Positions 25,344 through 34,167 of a DNA stretch of 59,687 bases are shown here, piece after piece. How positions within the stretch are numbered: position 1 is the stretch's first letter; each line of letters opens with the position of its first letter. The translations under genes and the position numbers were made by a program. The notes beneath the pieces are model-generated. The model had not been told where the DNA came from. It ran no database searches and saw only the letters and a program-made list of their open reading frames with translations. Location of the stretch: assembly GCA_003243955.1 (NCBI GenBank), contig QHCE01000002.1:1-59687 (forward strand), read 5' to 3'. Source of the DNA: Acidimicrobiales bacterium (GTDB lineage Bacteria > Actinomycetota > Actinomycetes > Mycobacteriales > QHCE01).

Positions 25344-25847
25344 CTACCCAGTGCGATCAGCACCCCGGTCTCCGACAGTACGCGGCTCCCGACGGTATCG
25401 GGAAACCTGACGGTCGAGTGCTCGGTACACGGCATCACGATCTAGGTCGCGTTGGTCAAGGAGGAAGGAGTCTTGATCGGTCACCTCAATGTCATAGGGC
25501 GCCGTTGAGCTAGACGGAAAGTCGCGGATGTTCTGGGTAACGATCACGTCGGCTCGGCCTCGAACGGCGGCCGCGAGGACGTGTCGGTCCTTTAGATCGT
25601 TAGTCATAGCACTTGTGAGCGATCTGTACCCTGTGACAATGGCGCCAGGGAAATGCTTGGCCATCTGCCCAATGCGGTAATCGACCCCGGTCTCCGTTAC
25701 ACGATGCTCTAGCAGGTTTCGGCGCAGCTCATCGAGGATGTCCTGTGACCACAGCGGCTGGAATAGGCCCTCTTCCGCAACGGTCAGCAGCGTGTCACAA
25801 AGCAGAGGTTTGAACAGCACACATGTATCGAGGAGCGCTCGAAACAT
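25344..25847 (-). CDS. PIN-domain ribonuclease toxin
   Basis: A 167-residue PIN protein: first acidic residue in MFRALLDTCVLFKPLLCD, the LWSQDILDELRRNL helix, then NDLKDRHVLAAAVRGRADVI with the D-x-x-x metal-binding positions, and TQNIRDFP. The C-terminal tail is charged. It starts in an ATGA overlap with the upstream antitoxin gene, so it is translationally coupled. PIN toxins cleave tRNA or rRNA. This pair sits between hsdS and hsdR inside the restriction operon. Confidence 0.85.
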   Translation of the reverse strand: MFRALLDTCVLFKPLLCDTLLTVAEEGLFQPLWSQDILDELRRNLLEHRVTETGVDYRIGQMAKHFPGAIVTGYRSLTSAMTNDLKDRHVLAAAVRGRADVIVTQNIRDFPSSSTAPYDIEVTDQDSFLLDQRDLDRDAVYRALDRQVSRYRREPRTVGDRGADRTG

Positions 25848-26335
25848 CAGCCTGCGGCTTCCGAATGGTCCGGCAGCCGCTTGGTTACCGCGTCTTCGGA
25901 GAGGTCGTAAAGCCCGGCTTCTTCGGATGCTCGCACCATCTCGTCGAGGCCAGCCGCGCGGGCGCGATGAGCTCGTGCTTGGTAGGCGAGCAGATCGCGT
26001 AGTCGGACCCGACGATGCCGGCCGGGTTTGTCGAAGGGAATCTCGCCGGCCTCCAGCAACCGGACCAGGGTGGGGCGAGAGATCCCTAATAGGTCGGCGG
26101 CCTGGCTCGTGGTCAACACGGTGTGCCGGGGGGCGACAGTTATCGCCAACCCCTGCGAGAGCACGGCGGCGACATCCTTCAGAACCTCGTACAGTTCCTC
26201 TGGAAGCTCGATATGTGTGCCGTCGGCAGCCACGAGTGCCGGGCGACCCGGCACCGTCAGTGCCGCCAACAGATTGGCCATCCGCCGCCCCGACTCGGCG
26301 GGCATAACGGTTCGCTCAGTCAGGGTTGCGTCCAT
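25847..26335 (-). CDS. excisionase-type helix-turn-helix antitoxin of the PIN toxin
   Basis: A 162-residue protein. A MerR/excisionase-like DNA-binding domain in the middle reads LTTSQAADLLGISRPTLVRL, then PGRHRRVRLRDLLAYQARAH. The C-terminal LYDLSEDAVTKRLPDHSEA probably wraps the toxin. It overlaps the PIN gene by ATGA, the antitoxin-first order of type II systems. Together the pair likely autoregulates; it may also stabilise the restriction operon around it. Confidence 0.8.
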   Translation of the reverse strand: MDATLTERTVMPAESGRRMANLLAALTVPGRPALVAADGTHIELPEELYEVLKDVAAVLSQGLAITVAPRHTVLTTSQAADLLGISRPTLVRLLEAGEIPFDKPGRHRRVRLRDLLAYQARAHRARAAGLDEMVRASEEAGLYDLSEDAVTKRLPDHSEAAG

Positions 26336-26438
26336 GTATCAACAGTACGATTAAAACGAACAAAACGAAAGAGATTTATCGGAATCCGTCCGCGAGCGCA
26401 TTGGAGCACCGGGACCATCTGGAACGTAGGAACCGCTA

Positions 26439-27704
26439 CTAGACCTCGATTCCCTGCGCCGTCGTGACATCAATCTGCCCAGTGACAGCTGCCGTGATCA
26501 GCGCTTGGCGGCGCTCGGCGAGGAGCTCTGCACTTTTCGAGAGACGTTCGCGCGTCTCTCGAGTCCAGTCACACCACTTTTGGATATGACCGACAAATTT
26601 TTCCTGTTCCGCCAGAGAGACGTGTGGAATTCGAATCTCGCGTATGTCTTCAGCCCTGAGTTTTATCGTTTGACCTGACTGTCCCCGTAAGAGGAGGTCA
26701 ATTTGACCTCGAACCGACTGGCTAGCCAAGAAAAACCTCACTGCTTCAGCCCGCCACCCTTCTGAGAGTGTCAGCCGATAAAGAAGGTCGCTAAGTAGTA
26801 AGCGTCGCCCATTCGTCTTAGCAGTAGCTGCCACACCGACATTGGACGAAGAACCACTTCCGCGCGTCATCAATAAGTCTCCGTCATTAATTCGATAGCG
26901 TAGATCTGGATTTTGCCCGACCGGCAACCGTTTATGCTCACGAGGCTTAAAGATCCCTGCGCTTACCGAACTTGTCTTTAGAACTCCCCACTCATCAGAG
27001 TCTGCTTCCTCGTCGTAGCATTGTGGACTCCACCCCTGTTCAAGGCGTACGACTACGTGACGAAGGGGGATTTCATCTGTCCGTCTCGCAAGCAGGGATA
27101 CTTCACTCGCTAGTGTGATCGAGAACCGCTCAACTATCAGCGCTTCCTGACGCATTCTGCGGACGTGTACTTGACTCATTCGTCCCGTCTCGGCGTCGAG
27201 GAAGTCGGCGATGCGCCGCTGCTCGTCGAGTGGCGGCAGAAGTGCTGGGATTTTTCGAAACTCTTCGAACGGTAAGTCCCATTGGTTTGGGCGAATCCCC
27301 TTGGATACTGCCCGATACATGTGAATGTAAGGACGTGACCGCAGCAAATAGTGCGCAAAGCGTGGGTACAGTTCGTTGGTTAAACTGCAGACGAAGTAAG
27401 CAGGGCTGACAATTCCTTCAGCCTCAGAGACAGCAAGTGATCCTTGCCACGTCTTCATCTTGTTAAGAACAAGATCTCCTGGACGGACATACCTATAGGT
27501 GCTCAGATCTTCACTCGGCTTGTTGAAGTTGTCGTTGCGGCTTCCTTTAGGTACGACCCCGTAATCTCGGTAGACCGAGAGCAGTTCAGACTCTGGGCGG
27601 TTAGTTATGTCTCGTCGCCTGAGTAAAGTCCATAAGGGGCGTCTGCCCCAGTGAGATGGGGCAGCTTCGAGTGGTCTTGCATCAATCGAATATGCCGCAC
27701 TCAC
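26439..27704 (-). CDS. hsdS: type I restriction enzyme specificity subunit (HsdS)
   Basis: A 421-residue subunit with two target-recognition domains separated by conserved helical spacers. TRD1 spans about 20-165 (RRPLWTLLRRRD..SVYRDYGVVPKG). The central spacer reads IADFLDAETGRM. TRD2 spans about 215-365. The C-terminal spacer reads RLSKSAELLAERRQALITAAVTGQIDV in part. It starts in a 4-bp overlap with hsdM. The middle is visibly AT-richer than hsdM and hsdR, as expected for exchangeable TRDs. Confidence 0.93.
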   Translation of the reverse strand: MSAAYSIDARPLEAAPSHWGRRPLWTLLRRRDITNRPESELLSVYRDYGVVPKGSRNDNFNKPSEDLSTYRYVRPGDLVLNKMKTWQGSLAVSEAEGIVSPAYFVCSLTNELYPRFAHYLLRSRPYIHMYRAVSKGIRPNQWDLPFEEFRKIPALLPPLDEQRRIADFLDAETGRMSQVHVRRMRQEALIVERFSITLASEVSLLARRTDEIPLRHVVVRLEQGWSPQCYDEEADSDEWGVLKTSSVSAGIFKPREHKRLPVGQNPDLRYRINDGDLLMTRGSGSSSNVGVAATAKTNGRRLLLSDLLYRLTLSEGWRAEAVRFFLASQSVRGQIDLLLRGQSGQTIKLRAEDIREIRIPHVSLAEQEKFVGHIQKWCDWTRETRERLSKSAELLAERRQALITAAVTGQIDVTTAQGIEV

Positions 27705-29677
27705 TCCGTCACCTCTGACAGCAGCCGTTGGATCTCGGACTCGAGCTGCTTCAGCTCGGCGTCGATTTCGGCGAGCGGTCGGGGCGGGGTGTAGACGTAG
27801 AAGTGCCGGGTGAAGGGGATCTCGTACCCGATCTTGGTCTTGTCGTGTTCCACCCAGGCATCGGGTACGTGCGGCAGCACCTCGCGCTGCAGGTACTCGT
27901 CGATGTCTTCACCCAATGGCACGTTTTCGTTGTCCCGCAGGTCCGGATCGGGCAGCGGGTTGCCAGAGCGGTCCGTCTGCGGCTCACCCTCCGGATCACT
28001 CACCGACACCGCCGCCCACAGTGCCTTGTCCACCGCTGCGGGCAACTTGCCCAGACCGGCGAGTGCGTCAGCGAGCGTTCCACGGAACGCGGCTCTACTG
28101 AACGACGGTGGCTGCCCGGCCAGCGGACGCAGCGCGTCCAGCAGCTTCTCTCGTGCCTCGTACTTAGCCAACGGCTTCGTCGCCGAAAGCTCCGCGAGCA
28201 CCTCGTCGGTGACCTCGAACCGCAGCCGCAGCGGCCGCTCCACCGTGATCCGCTGGTAGCCGAATTCGATGGTGGGAAAGACCTTCACCGTGGCGTGCCG
28301 CGGATGTTCCGGATCAGCGGCGGCGGTCAGCGCCTCCCCGTACAGCGCGGTCAGCTCGGCGATCTTGTCGTCAGGAATGAACTTCCGCTTGTCTCCCAGC
28401 GACTTGCGCATCTTCGCCCAGCGCCCCCGGACGTCCAGCAGGATCACCTTGCCCTGGTGTGCGGCGTCCTTGCGATTCGTGAGGATCCAGAAGTACGTCG
28501 AAATCCCGGTGTTGTAGAAGAGCTGGTCGGGCAGCGCGACGACAGCCTCCAGCCAATCGTTCTCCAGGATCCAGCGGCGAATCTCCGACTCCCCAGACCC
28601 GGCGGCGCCGGTGAACAGCGGGGAACCGTTGAAGACGATCGCGATGCGGCTGCCGCCCTCGTCGGTGCGTTTCATGTGGGAGATCATGTGCTGCAGGAAC
28701 AGCAGCGAACCGTCGTTGATCCGCGGCAGCCCCGCGCCGAATCGACCGGCATGCTTGAGCGCGGCTTCCCGCTCCACGTCGTCCTTAACTTTCTTCCACT
28801 CCACACCGAACGGCGGATTGGCCAGCAGGTAGTGAAACCGCACCCCGGCATGCTTATCGTGACCGAACGAGTTGCCGAACTTGATGTTGTCGGCGTCCTC
28901 GCCTTTGATCATCAGGTCAGACTTGCAGATGGCATACGACTCCGGGTTGAGCTCCTGGCCGTACACCTTCACCGTCGCATGCGGGTTGTGTTCGAGAATG
29001 AACTCCTCAGCCGCGGTAAGCATGCCGCCGGTTCCGCAGGCCGGATCGAGCACGGTCTTCACCACACCGGGGGTGACCAAGTCCTCGGTGTCTGGCGCGA
29101 GCAGCAAGTTCACCATCAGCTTGATGACCTCACGGGGCGTGAAATGCTCACCGGCGGTTTCGTTCGATTCTTCCGAGAACCTGCGAATCAACTCCTCGAA
29201 CAGATACCCCATCTGGTGGTTGTCCACCACCTCGGGCCGCAGGTCGATCTCAGCGAACTTGCTGCCCACCTGGTAGACGAGCCCGGCGTTGTCGAGTCTA
29301 CCTAGCTGACTGCCGAACTCGTAGGACTCGAAGATCTCCTGCGCATTGCGTGAAAACCCACCAACGTAGGCGGCCAGGTTACGGGCAACGTTGTCTTGGT
29401 CGCGGACCGATGCCTGAAAGTCGAGCCGGCTGGTGTTGTAGAAGCTCAGCTTCGCCGCGCGCTTGAGCGTCACGTCCATGTGGTGAATGCCCTGGCGCTC
29501 TCGTTTCGCCTTCTCCTGCAGCACGACCTCGCGCGTCGGAGCGAGCACGCAGTCCAAGCGGCGCAGTACGGTGAACGGCAGGATGACTTTGCCGTATTCC
29601 GACCGCTTATAGTCGCCGCGCAGTAGGTCTGCAACAGACCAGATGAAGCTGGCAAGTTCCTGATGCTTACTACTCAT
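27701..29677 (-). CDS. hsdM: type I restriction-modification DNA methyltransferase (HsdM)
   Basis: A 658-residue N6-adenine methyltransferase. The N-terminal HsdM_N helical domain starts LASFIWSVADLLRGDYKRSE. The SAM motif VLDPACGTGGML lies near residue 210 and the catalytic NPPFG (motif IV) near 283. Residues beyond about 480 form an extension with HsdS-contacting helices ending AELKQLESEIQRLLSEVTE. It is longer than the roughly 500 residues of EcoKI HsdM but typical for this clade. It heads the hsdM-hsdS-[TA]-hsdR operon; 29678-29958 upstream holds the promoter region and no gene. Confidence 0.95.
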   Translation of the reverse strand: MSSKHQELASFIWSVADLLRGDYKRSEYGKVILPFTVLRRLDCVLAPTREVVLQEKAKRERQGIHHMDVTLKRAAKLSFYNTSRLDFQASVRDQDNVARNLAAYVGGFSRNAQEIFESYEFGSQLGRLDNAGLVYQVGSKFAEIDLRPEVVDNHQMGYLFEELIRRFSEESNETAGEHFTPREVIKLMVNLLLAPDTEDLVTPGVVKTVLDPACGTGGMLTAAEEFILEHNPHATVKVYGQELNPESYAICKSDLMIKGEDADNIKFGNSFGHDKHAGVRFHYLLANPPFGVEWKKVKDDVEREAALKHAGRFGAGLPRINDGSLLFLQHMISHMKRTDEGGSRIAIVFNGSPLFTGAAGSGESEIRRWILENDWLEAVVALPDQLFYNTGISTYFWILTNRKDAAHQGKVILLDVRGRWAKMRKSLGDKRKFIPDDKIAELTALYGEALTAAADPEHPRHATVKVFPTIEFGYQRITVERPLRLRFEVTDEVLAELSATKPLAKYEAREKLLDALRPLAGQPPSFSRAAFRGTLADALAGLGKLPAAVDKALWAAVSVSDPEGEPQTDRSGNPLPDPDLRDNENVPLGEDIDEYLQREVLPHVPDAWVEHDKTKIGYEIPFTRHFYVYTPPRPLAEIDAELKQLESEIQRLLSEVTE

Positions 29678-29958
29678 GCTCGGGCTCTCACGTTCGTTAT
29701 TGTCGTCCAGTCAACCCGCGTTACCTGTCGCTGCTCAACGTGTCTATGTTGTGTCTTTACCCATCCAAGTCCTTGGCAGATACTAGAGCGCCTACCGCGA
29801 GCCTGCGGGAGTGCGGTCGAGTCAGCTCCTGGCCGAACTCCCCGCGGCTCGACCGCATGGTCTGAGCGGATCACGTCGTATCGCAGTTCGTAGCTCAGCT
29901 ACGGTGCAGCGTACTTCTACTGGTACCTATTCCCGCTCCGGAGGGCTAGACTGCTGCT

Positions 29959-30306
29959 ATGACTTCCGCAGTGCCTCCGTCCGCAGTGCCTCCGCAGACC
30001 CTAGGCGTTATCGAAGCGCGTGAGCGCCTTCCTCAGATCTTGGAGGAGTTTCGCCGCGGTTCCCAGGCTCCGGTTTTTATCGGTTCTCACCGCCGCACCG
30101 AAGCTGTGATAATCCCGGTCGACAGCTATCAGCGGCAAGATTTTGCGGGAAGAGCTAAGGCATTAACCTCGGCACTCGGTTCCCTTCGAGCTGAAGGGCT
30201 CACTCCCTCCTCAGCTCTGGCCGCGATCATGACACAGTGGACTCGTGGCGAAATCTCCGATGAGGAGATGGAACAACACGTTGATGCGCTCTATGGAGCG
30301 CGATGA
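29959..30306 (+). CDS. Fic antitoxin with Phd/YefM-like N-terminus and VbhA-like inhibitory helix
   Basis: A 115-residue antitoxin. Residues about 14-55 (VIEARERLPQILEEFRRGSQ, EAVIIPVDSYQ) look like a Phd/YefM DNA-binding fold. The C-terminal part reads LGSLRAEGLTPSS, which contains the S-x-x-x-E-G Fic-inhibition motif of VbhA-type antitoxins, followed by RGEISDEEMEQHV, also VbhA-like. The next gene encodes Fic with a 4-bp overlap. The N-terminus has a 15-bp tandem duplication (SAVPPSAVPP). Autorepression plus active-site occlusion is the inferred mode. Confidence 0.78.
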   Translation: MTSAVPPSAVPPQTLGVIEARERLPQILEEFRRGSQAPVFIGSHRRTEAVIIPVDSYQRQDFAGRAKALTSALGSLRAEGLTPSSALAAIMTQWTRGEISDEEMEQHVDALYGAR

Positions 30307-30881
30307 CCATCGATCCATATACCGATCCCGCAACTGGAGTATTGCATAACAAGCTAGGCCTTACAGATGCAGATAACTTAAGCCAAGCGGAGACCGGCCT
30401 GAGCCTCAAGGCCATAGCACTGCTTAGTCGAAATCCCTTACCCGGCAGCTACGATCTCGAACACCTACAGGCTTTTCATCGCCACATTTTCGGCAAAATC
30501 TATCCGTGGACTGGCGAGATCCGGACCGTGGCCATCGCCAAGCTCGACCTATACTGCCTGCCGCAGTACATAGTGGGATACGCCACCGACCTGTTCGGCA
30601 AACTTGCTAACGCCGACAACTACCTGCGCGAGTTGGGACGCGAAACATTCCTTGATCGGCTCACGTACTACGTCGCTGAGGTATACGCCGTTCATCCGTT
30701 TCGTGAGGGAAATAGTCGCACTTTGCGTGCTTTCTTCGCCCAGCTCGCCCAACATGCCGGCTGGGAACTGAACTGGGGCAGCCTCAATCAGCAGCGGAGC
30801 TTCGCGGCGTTAGCCGCTACGCTGCGCGGTGAAACCAAGCTACTGGCGGAGCTACTCGATGACTGCCTGGAGTCGGCTTGA
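30303..30881 (+). CDS. Fic-domain AMP-transferase toxin
   Basis: A 192-residue Fic protein in the class I arrangement (separate antitoxin). Visible are LEHLQAFHRHIFGKIYPWTG with GEIRTVAI, the flap region, and the active-site motif HPFREGNSRTLRAFF. The motif has Ser where G is more usual (GNGR), a variant seen in this type of Fic; catalytic His, Glu, Asn and Arg are kept. It likely AMPylates a host target unless bound by the upstream antitoxin. ATGA overlap supports coupled translation. Confidence 0.88.
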   Translation: MTIDPYTDPATGVLHNKLGLTDADNLSQAETGLSLKAIALLSRNPLPGSYDLEHLQAFHRHIFGKIYPWTGEIRTVAIAKLDLYCLPQYIVGYATDLFGKLANADNYLRELGRETFLDRLTYYVAEVYAVHPFREGNSRTLRAFFAQLAQHAGWELNWGSLNQQRSFAALAATLRGETKLLAELLDDCLESA

Positions 30882-31007
30882 GCCACGCCGCCCAACATCT
30901 TGGCACTGTCACGCTCTCTGGCTACTTCACCACGCCGCCTCATGTCATCAACTAATGTGGGCGAAACGCATTTTGCATCCGTCCTTTCCCGAGTTCAATA
31001 TTCGATA

Positions 31008-31565
31008 ATGAACAACACTCAACTGATAAGCGTCTCTAAGCGGCTTTCGCTGTATTTGCGGCACGCGCCGGAGCGCATCGGCCTGACCTTGAGTCCCGAT
31101 GGCTGGGTCACGGTGGAGGAGCTGCTTGCGGCGCTGGCCCGACACAACCTGGCCTTGACGCGGGCAGAGCTCGACGAGGTTGTGGACGGCAACGATAAAC
31201 AACGGTTCGCTTTCGACGCGACTGGCAACCGGATCCGCGCTAATCAAGGGCACAGTGTGCCCGTGGATCTCGACCTGCCGATAGCAGTGCCGCCTGCCGT
31301 GCTCTACCACGGCACAGTCGAGAAGTTCCTCGGCGCCATCTGGCGTGAGGGACTACGGCCTATGCGGCGGCGGCATGTTCATCTTTCCGCCACAGCACAG
31401 ACCGCTACTTCGGTGGGCGCCCGTCGTGGCCCACCTGTGGTGCTGCGGGTAGATTCGGCGGCGATGGCCGCGGCAAGACACCAATTCCGGGTTAGCGCCA
31501 ATGGTGTATGGCTGGTCACGCACGTACCGCCGCATTATCTGTCGGCATGGAACCCAAGCATCTAA
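31008..31565 (+). CDS. kptA: RNA 2'-phosphotransferase (Tpt1/KptA family)
   Basis: A 185-residue protein. The family N-terminus SKRLSLYLRHAPERIGLTLS with DGWVTVEELL is followed by FAFDATGNRIRANQGHSVPV, the NAD-binding YHGT and RRHVHLS. The catalytic Arg-His-Arg-Arg set (LRH, RANQGHS, HGT, HLS regions) is present. Tpt1/KptA transfers a 2'-phosphate from RNA to NAD+, making ADP-ribose 1''-2''-cyclic phosphate; the bacterial substrate is uncertain. The track ORF starts earlier, but MNNTQLISVS at 31008 fits the family start. Confidence 0.9.
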   Translation: MNNTQLISVSKRLSLYLRHAPERIGLTLSPDGWVTVEELLAALARHNLALTRAELDEVVDGNDKQRFAFDATGNRIRANQGHSVPVDLDLPIAVPPAVLYHGTVEKFLGAIWREGLRPMRRRHVHLSATAQTATSVGARRGPPVVLRVDSAAMAAARHQFRVSANGVWLVTHVPPHYLSAWNPSI

Positions 31566-31615
31566 CCTCCGCCGCCGCAAAATAACCAGGTCTAAATAGT
31601 GGAAGCCTGAAGAGT

Positions 31616-31966
31616 ATGCCATCTCGAAGAATGATGAAATCCAAGATCCACCGAGCATCAGTGACGGGATCTGAACTGCACTACGTAGGTTCGATCACCA
31701 TAGATGCTGAGCTCATGAAGCGTGCTGACATCCTTGACAACGAGCAGGTGCATGTGCTTGACATAGATAACGGCCAGCGATTTGAAACGTATGCCATTTC
31801 AGGACCGAGCGGGCAAATATGCGTCAATGGCGCTGCCGCGAGACTTGTTCAACCTGGCGACCGAGTCATCGTACTGACGTACGCCGACTATAACGAGCTT
31901 GAACTCGCGACCTACGAGCCACTCATCGTGCACGTCGACGACGACAACAAGCCCCTAGCGCCATAG
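31616..31966 (+). CDS. panD: aspartate 1-decarboxylase
   Basis: A 116-residue pyruvoyl-enzyme precursor. [20 protein letters not shown] contains the Gly-Ser-type cleavage region (HYVGSITID), where self-processing exposes the pyruvoyl serine. Other family segments are [21 protein letters not shown] and the ending NKPLAP. It makes beta-alanine for pantothenate. It is not next to panB or panC here. It follows kptA by 50 bp on the same strand. Confidence 0.93.
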   Translation: MPSRRMMKSKIHRASVTGSELHYVGSITIDAELMKRADILDNEQVHVLDIDNGQRFETYAISGPSGQICVNGAAARLVQPGDRVIVLTYADYNELELATYEPLIVHVDDDNKPLAP

Positions 31967-31988
31967 ACAACACAAGCAGATTTCCCAC

Positions 31989-33047
31989 TTACAGCAGTGC
32001 CAGCCCAGCGATGCCGAGAATGTAGAGCGCAAGAACCGCGATCGAGTCCACGCCCATGCGTAGAATCTGCCGCCGCGGCCGAAAGACCAGCCCCGCCATG
32101 TAGATGATGGTAAGTAGAGCACCCAGCGCCGTCAGGTAAATATCGCTGCTGTGGGCCAGTGGCAGCACGGACGAGCCGGATAGCACGGTGGCAAGCAAGA
32201 ACAGAACCGGCAGGAAGGCGTTTCCGCCGAAGATGTCGCTGACAGCAAGCTGATAGTCACCAAACCGGGCCGAGGTGAGCCCGGTTGAAATCTCTGGGAG
32301 CGAGGTAGCCACAGCGAGCACGGTGGCGCCAAACAGCACGCCCGATAGACCAATCCGTCCAAACAACTCCTCACCGCTGCGCTCAATCGCCACACCGGCG
32401 GCCAGAGTGGCCAGCGCCGCCACGGCAAAAATGGTTACCGCGCGGCTAGTGCTCACGCCTTTACGGGTTGCCTCCTTCTCCTTTTCCTTTTTCGAGTGCC
32501 CACGCGGGTGTTCCTGGCCGCCCGGAGCATCCCCGTTGCTGTGCCACGGTAGGCCACGCGCAGCCCGGCGGACAAGCATTAAGCCGATTCCCCACAAGAC
32601 AGCGATGAGTAACACGCCTGGTGTGAGCCGCGCAAAAATCAACGATTCCGGTAGCTGGGTTGACATCACCACGACAAGAAGCACCGCAACGACGAGTGCT
32701 CCTTCTAGTAACAGGACCAATGAGGCGGCAAGATAGGTCAGCGGCCGTCGGGGTCTCACGCCGAAGGCGTCTAGAACTACCAGGACAACGGTCTGAATCG
32801 CGATGCCGCCCAGGATGTTCCCTACCGCAACATCGAGCTCATGTGCCAGCGCCGCGCTGGAAACGATCGCGATCTCGGGAAGGTTAGTTGCCACCGCCAG
32901 TAAAATGGCCCCACCTAACGCAGATCCCAAGCGAAGCCGCTCAGCGATCACATCCGTGGTGTTTGACAGTTTGACTCCAGCAAACCAAATCACGACCGCC
33001 GAAGCCAAGAAAATTCCTAGCAAAAGCCAAGACGCCAACGATGCCAC
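31989..33047 (-). CDS. calcium/sodium:cation antiporter of the CaCA superfamily
   Basis: A 352-residue membrane protein with two homologous halves. The alpha-repeats are GGAILLAVATNLPEIAIVSS with VGNILGG, and ATVLAVATSLPEISTGLTSA with VSDIFGGNAF. The P-E pairs and the N/D of the second motif are the ion-binding residues. A hydrophilic Lys/Glu loop (HSKKEKEKEATRKG) separates the halves. It likely extrudes Ca2+ or another cation in exchange for Na+ or H+. It is followed 20 bp downstream by no gene on its strand; panD converges. Confidence 0.88.
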   Translation of the reverse strand: MASLASWLLLGIFLASAVVIWFAGVKLSNTTDVIAERLRLGSALGGAILLAVATNLPEIAIVSSAALAHELDVAVGNILGGIAIQTVVLVVLDAFGVRPRRPLTYLAASLVLLLEGALVVAVLLVVVMSTQLPESLIFARLTPGVLLIAVLWGIGLMLVRRAARGLPWHSNGDAPGGQEHPRGHSKKEKEKEATRKGVSTSRAVTIFAVAALATLAAGVAIERSGEELFGRIGLSGVLFGATVLAVATSLPEISTGLTSARFGDYQLAVSDIFGGNAFLPVLFLLATVLSGSSVLPLAHSSDIYLTALGALLTIIYMAGLVFRPRRQILRMGVDSIAVLALYILGIAGLALL

Positions 33048-33069
33048 CAGGGACTCCTAAATACACTTG

Positions 33070-33528
33070 TTATCGATCAGACTTAGGCCAGACATAGGGC
33101 AAGTCGGAGGGGCCGTCAAAGAATTTGCCATACCACTCAGTATCCTTGCGCAGCAGCGCCGACCGATGGCTACGGTGTAGACCCTCGTTGCCGAGCCAGG
33201 GTGGAAGCTCCCCGGCAATAAGTAGCTTTGACTGTTGGCGGATGCCGTTGATGCCACGGCGCTCGGCGATCTCCCGAATAAGACTCGCGGCACACGTATC
33301 GGCTCGCCCGCCCGCCAACCACGTGGCGCATATGTGGAGTCCATAACAGACCAGCGCTTCTTCGTAACCAGCCCACATCAGCACCGCCGGATGATGGCGC
33401 CATCCGTAGCCGGAAACTGTAAGCCCACGAAGTACTTGTAGCACCTCAACTCGCTGCTTGCCCAGCCTGTGTGGATCAAGGACCGCGGCGGTGGCAGCGA
33501 AGTCCGCGTACGGCAGAAAAGTTTGCAT
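33070..33528 (-). CDS. MSMEG_6728-family protein (pyrimidine-dimer-glycosylase-like)
   Basis: A 152-residue protein with the start MQTFLPYADFAATAAVLDPH and RLGKQRVEVLQVLRGL, then WRHHPAVLMWAGYEEAL and PPWLGNEGLHRSHRSALLRK. These segments define a conserved actinobacterial family distantly related to T4 endonuclease V-type proteins. The activity is not established. I chose ATG 33528 over the track start because the family begins MQTF. Confidence 0.82.
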   Translation of the reverse strand: MQTFLPYADFAATAAVLDPHRLGKQRVEVLQVLRGLTVSGYGWRHHPAVLMWAGYEEALVCYGLHICATWLAGGRADTCAASLIREIAERRGINGIRQQSKLLIAGELPPWLGNEGLHRSHRSALLRKDTEWYGKFFDGPSDLPYVWPKSDR

Positions 33529-33654
33529 CAGTTCCACCTCGATCCATATCCTATGCACCACGCGGCGTCTCAGTAACTACCCCATCGGCATACGTTTACC
33601 CGGAGGCTGAGCGGAAACTGGACACCTATTGATGAGCAATCGCGAGGGGGCACC

Positions 33655-34101
33655 GTGATCGAGGTCAGTCGAACCGTAGCAACTACCGCCGAGCGAGTCT
33701 TTGCGGTACTCGCCGACGGCTGGTCCTATGCCGGATGGGTAGTCGGGGCCTCCCACATTCGTCAAGTAGAGGATGGCTGGCCGGCGGTGAATACCTGCAT
33801 TCACCACAATGTAGGACCGTGGCCACTACAAGTGAAAGATGTGACAAGAGTCCGCGCTATTGATCCGGGACGAATGTTGGAGCTTGAGGCGCGGGTGTGG
33901 CCGTTTGGAGCTGCCCGGGTTCGGCTCACTCTCAATCCGGTTGGGCAAGATGCTACCGAAGTTTGCATGGCTGAAGCGCTTAGCTCAGGTACTGGCCAGT
34001 TGATTCCGGAAGTCGTGCAGGGGTTGATACTGCGGCCGCGCAATATAGAGTCGCTGCGCCGGCTCGGTGACATCGCTGTACATCGAGAAGCCGAGCGTTA
34101 G
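33655..34101 (+). CDS. SRPBCC-fold (polyketide cyclase/START-like) protein
   Basis: A 148-residue protein from GTG 33655, which follows GCGAGGGGG. It begins VIEVSRTVATTAERVFAVLA with GWSYAGWVVGA, then long beta-strands and a C-terminal helix (ILRPRNIESLRRLGDIAVHR). This is the helix-grip fold that binds hydrophobic ligands; no catalytic residue identifies a substrate. It stands alone. Confidence 0.8.
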   Translation: MIEVSRTVATTAERVFAVLADGWSYAGWVVGASHIRQVEDGWPAVNTCIHHNVGPWPLQVKDVTRVRAIDPGRMLELEARVWPFGAARVRLTLNPVGQDATEVCMAEALSSGTGQLIPEVVQGLILRPRNIESLRRLGDIAVHREAER

Positions 34102-34167
34102 CTCGTAAACTCGCTTCTAGATGTGTCAATGTTCCAGCTGGCCAGAGCGAAAAGCAGACGTAGGAAA

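Noticed and set aside
27728-29305. 525-aa plus-strand ORF antisense to hsdM
   Set aside because: It is the codon-bias shadow of hsdM (third-position GC), lacks recognisable domains, and hsdM has full methylase motifs.
12204-31615. Direct repeats of the tRNA-Arg 3' end marking the island boundary
   Set aside because: Apart from a 9-10 nt chance match (GGGGGCACC) near 33647, no duplicate of the tRNA end was found, so no att pair can be claimed.
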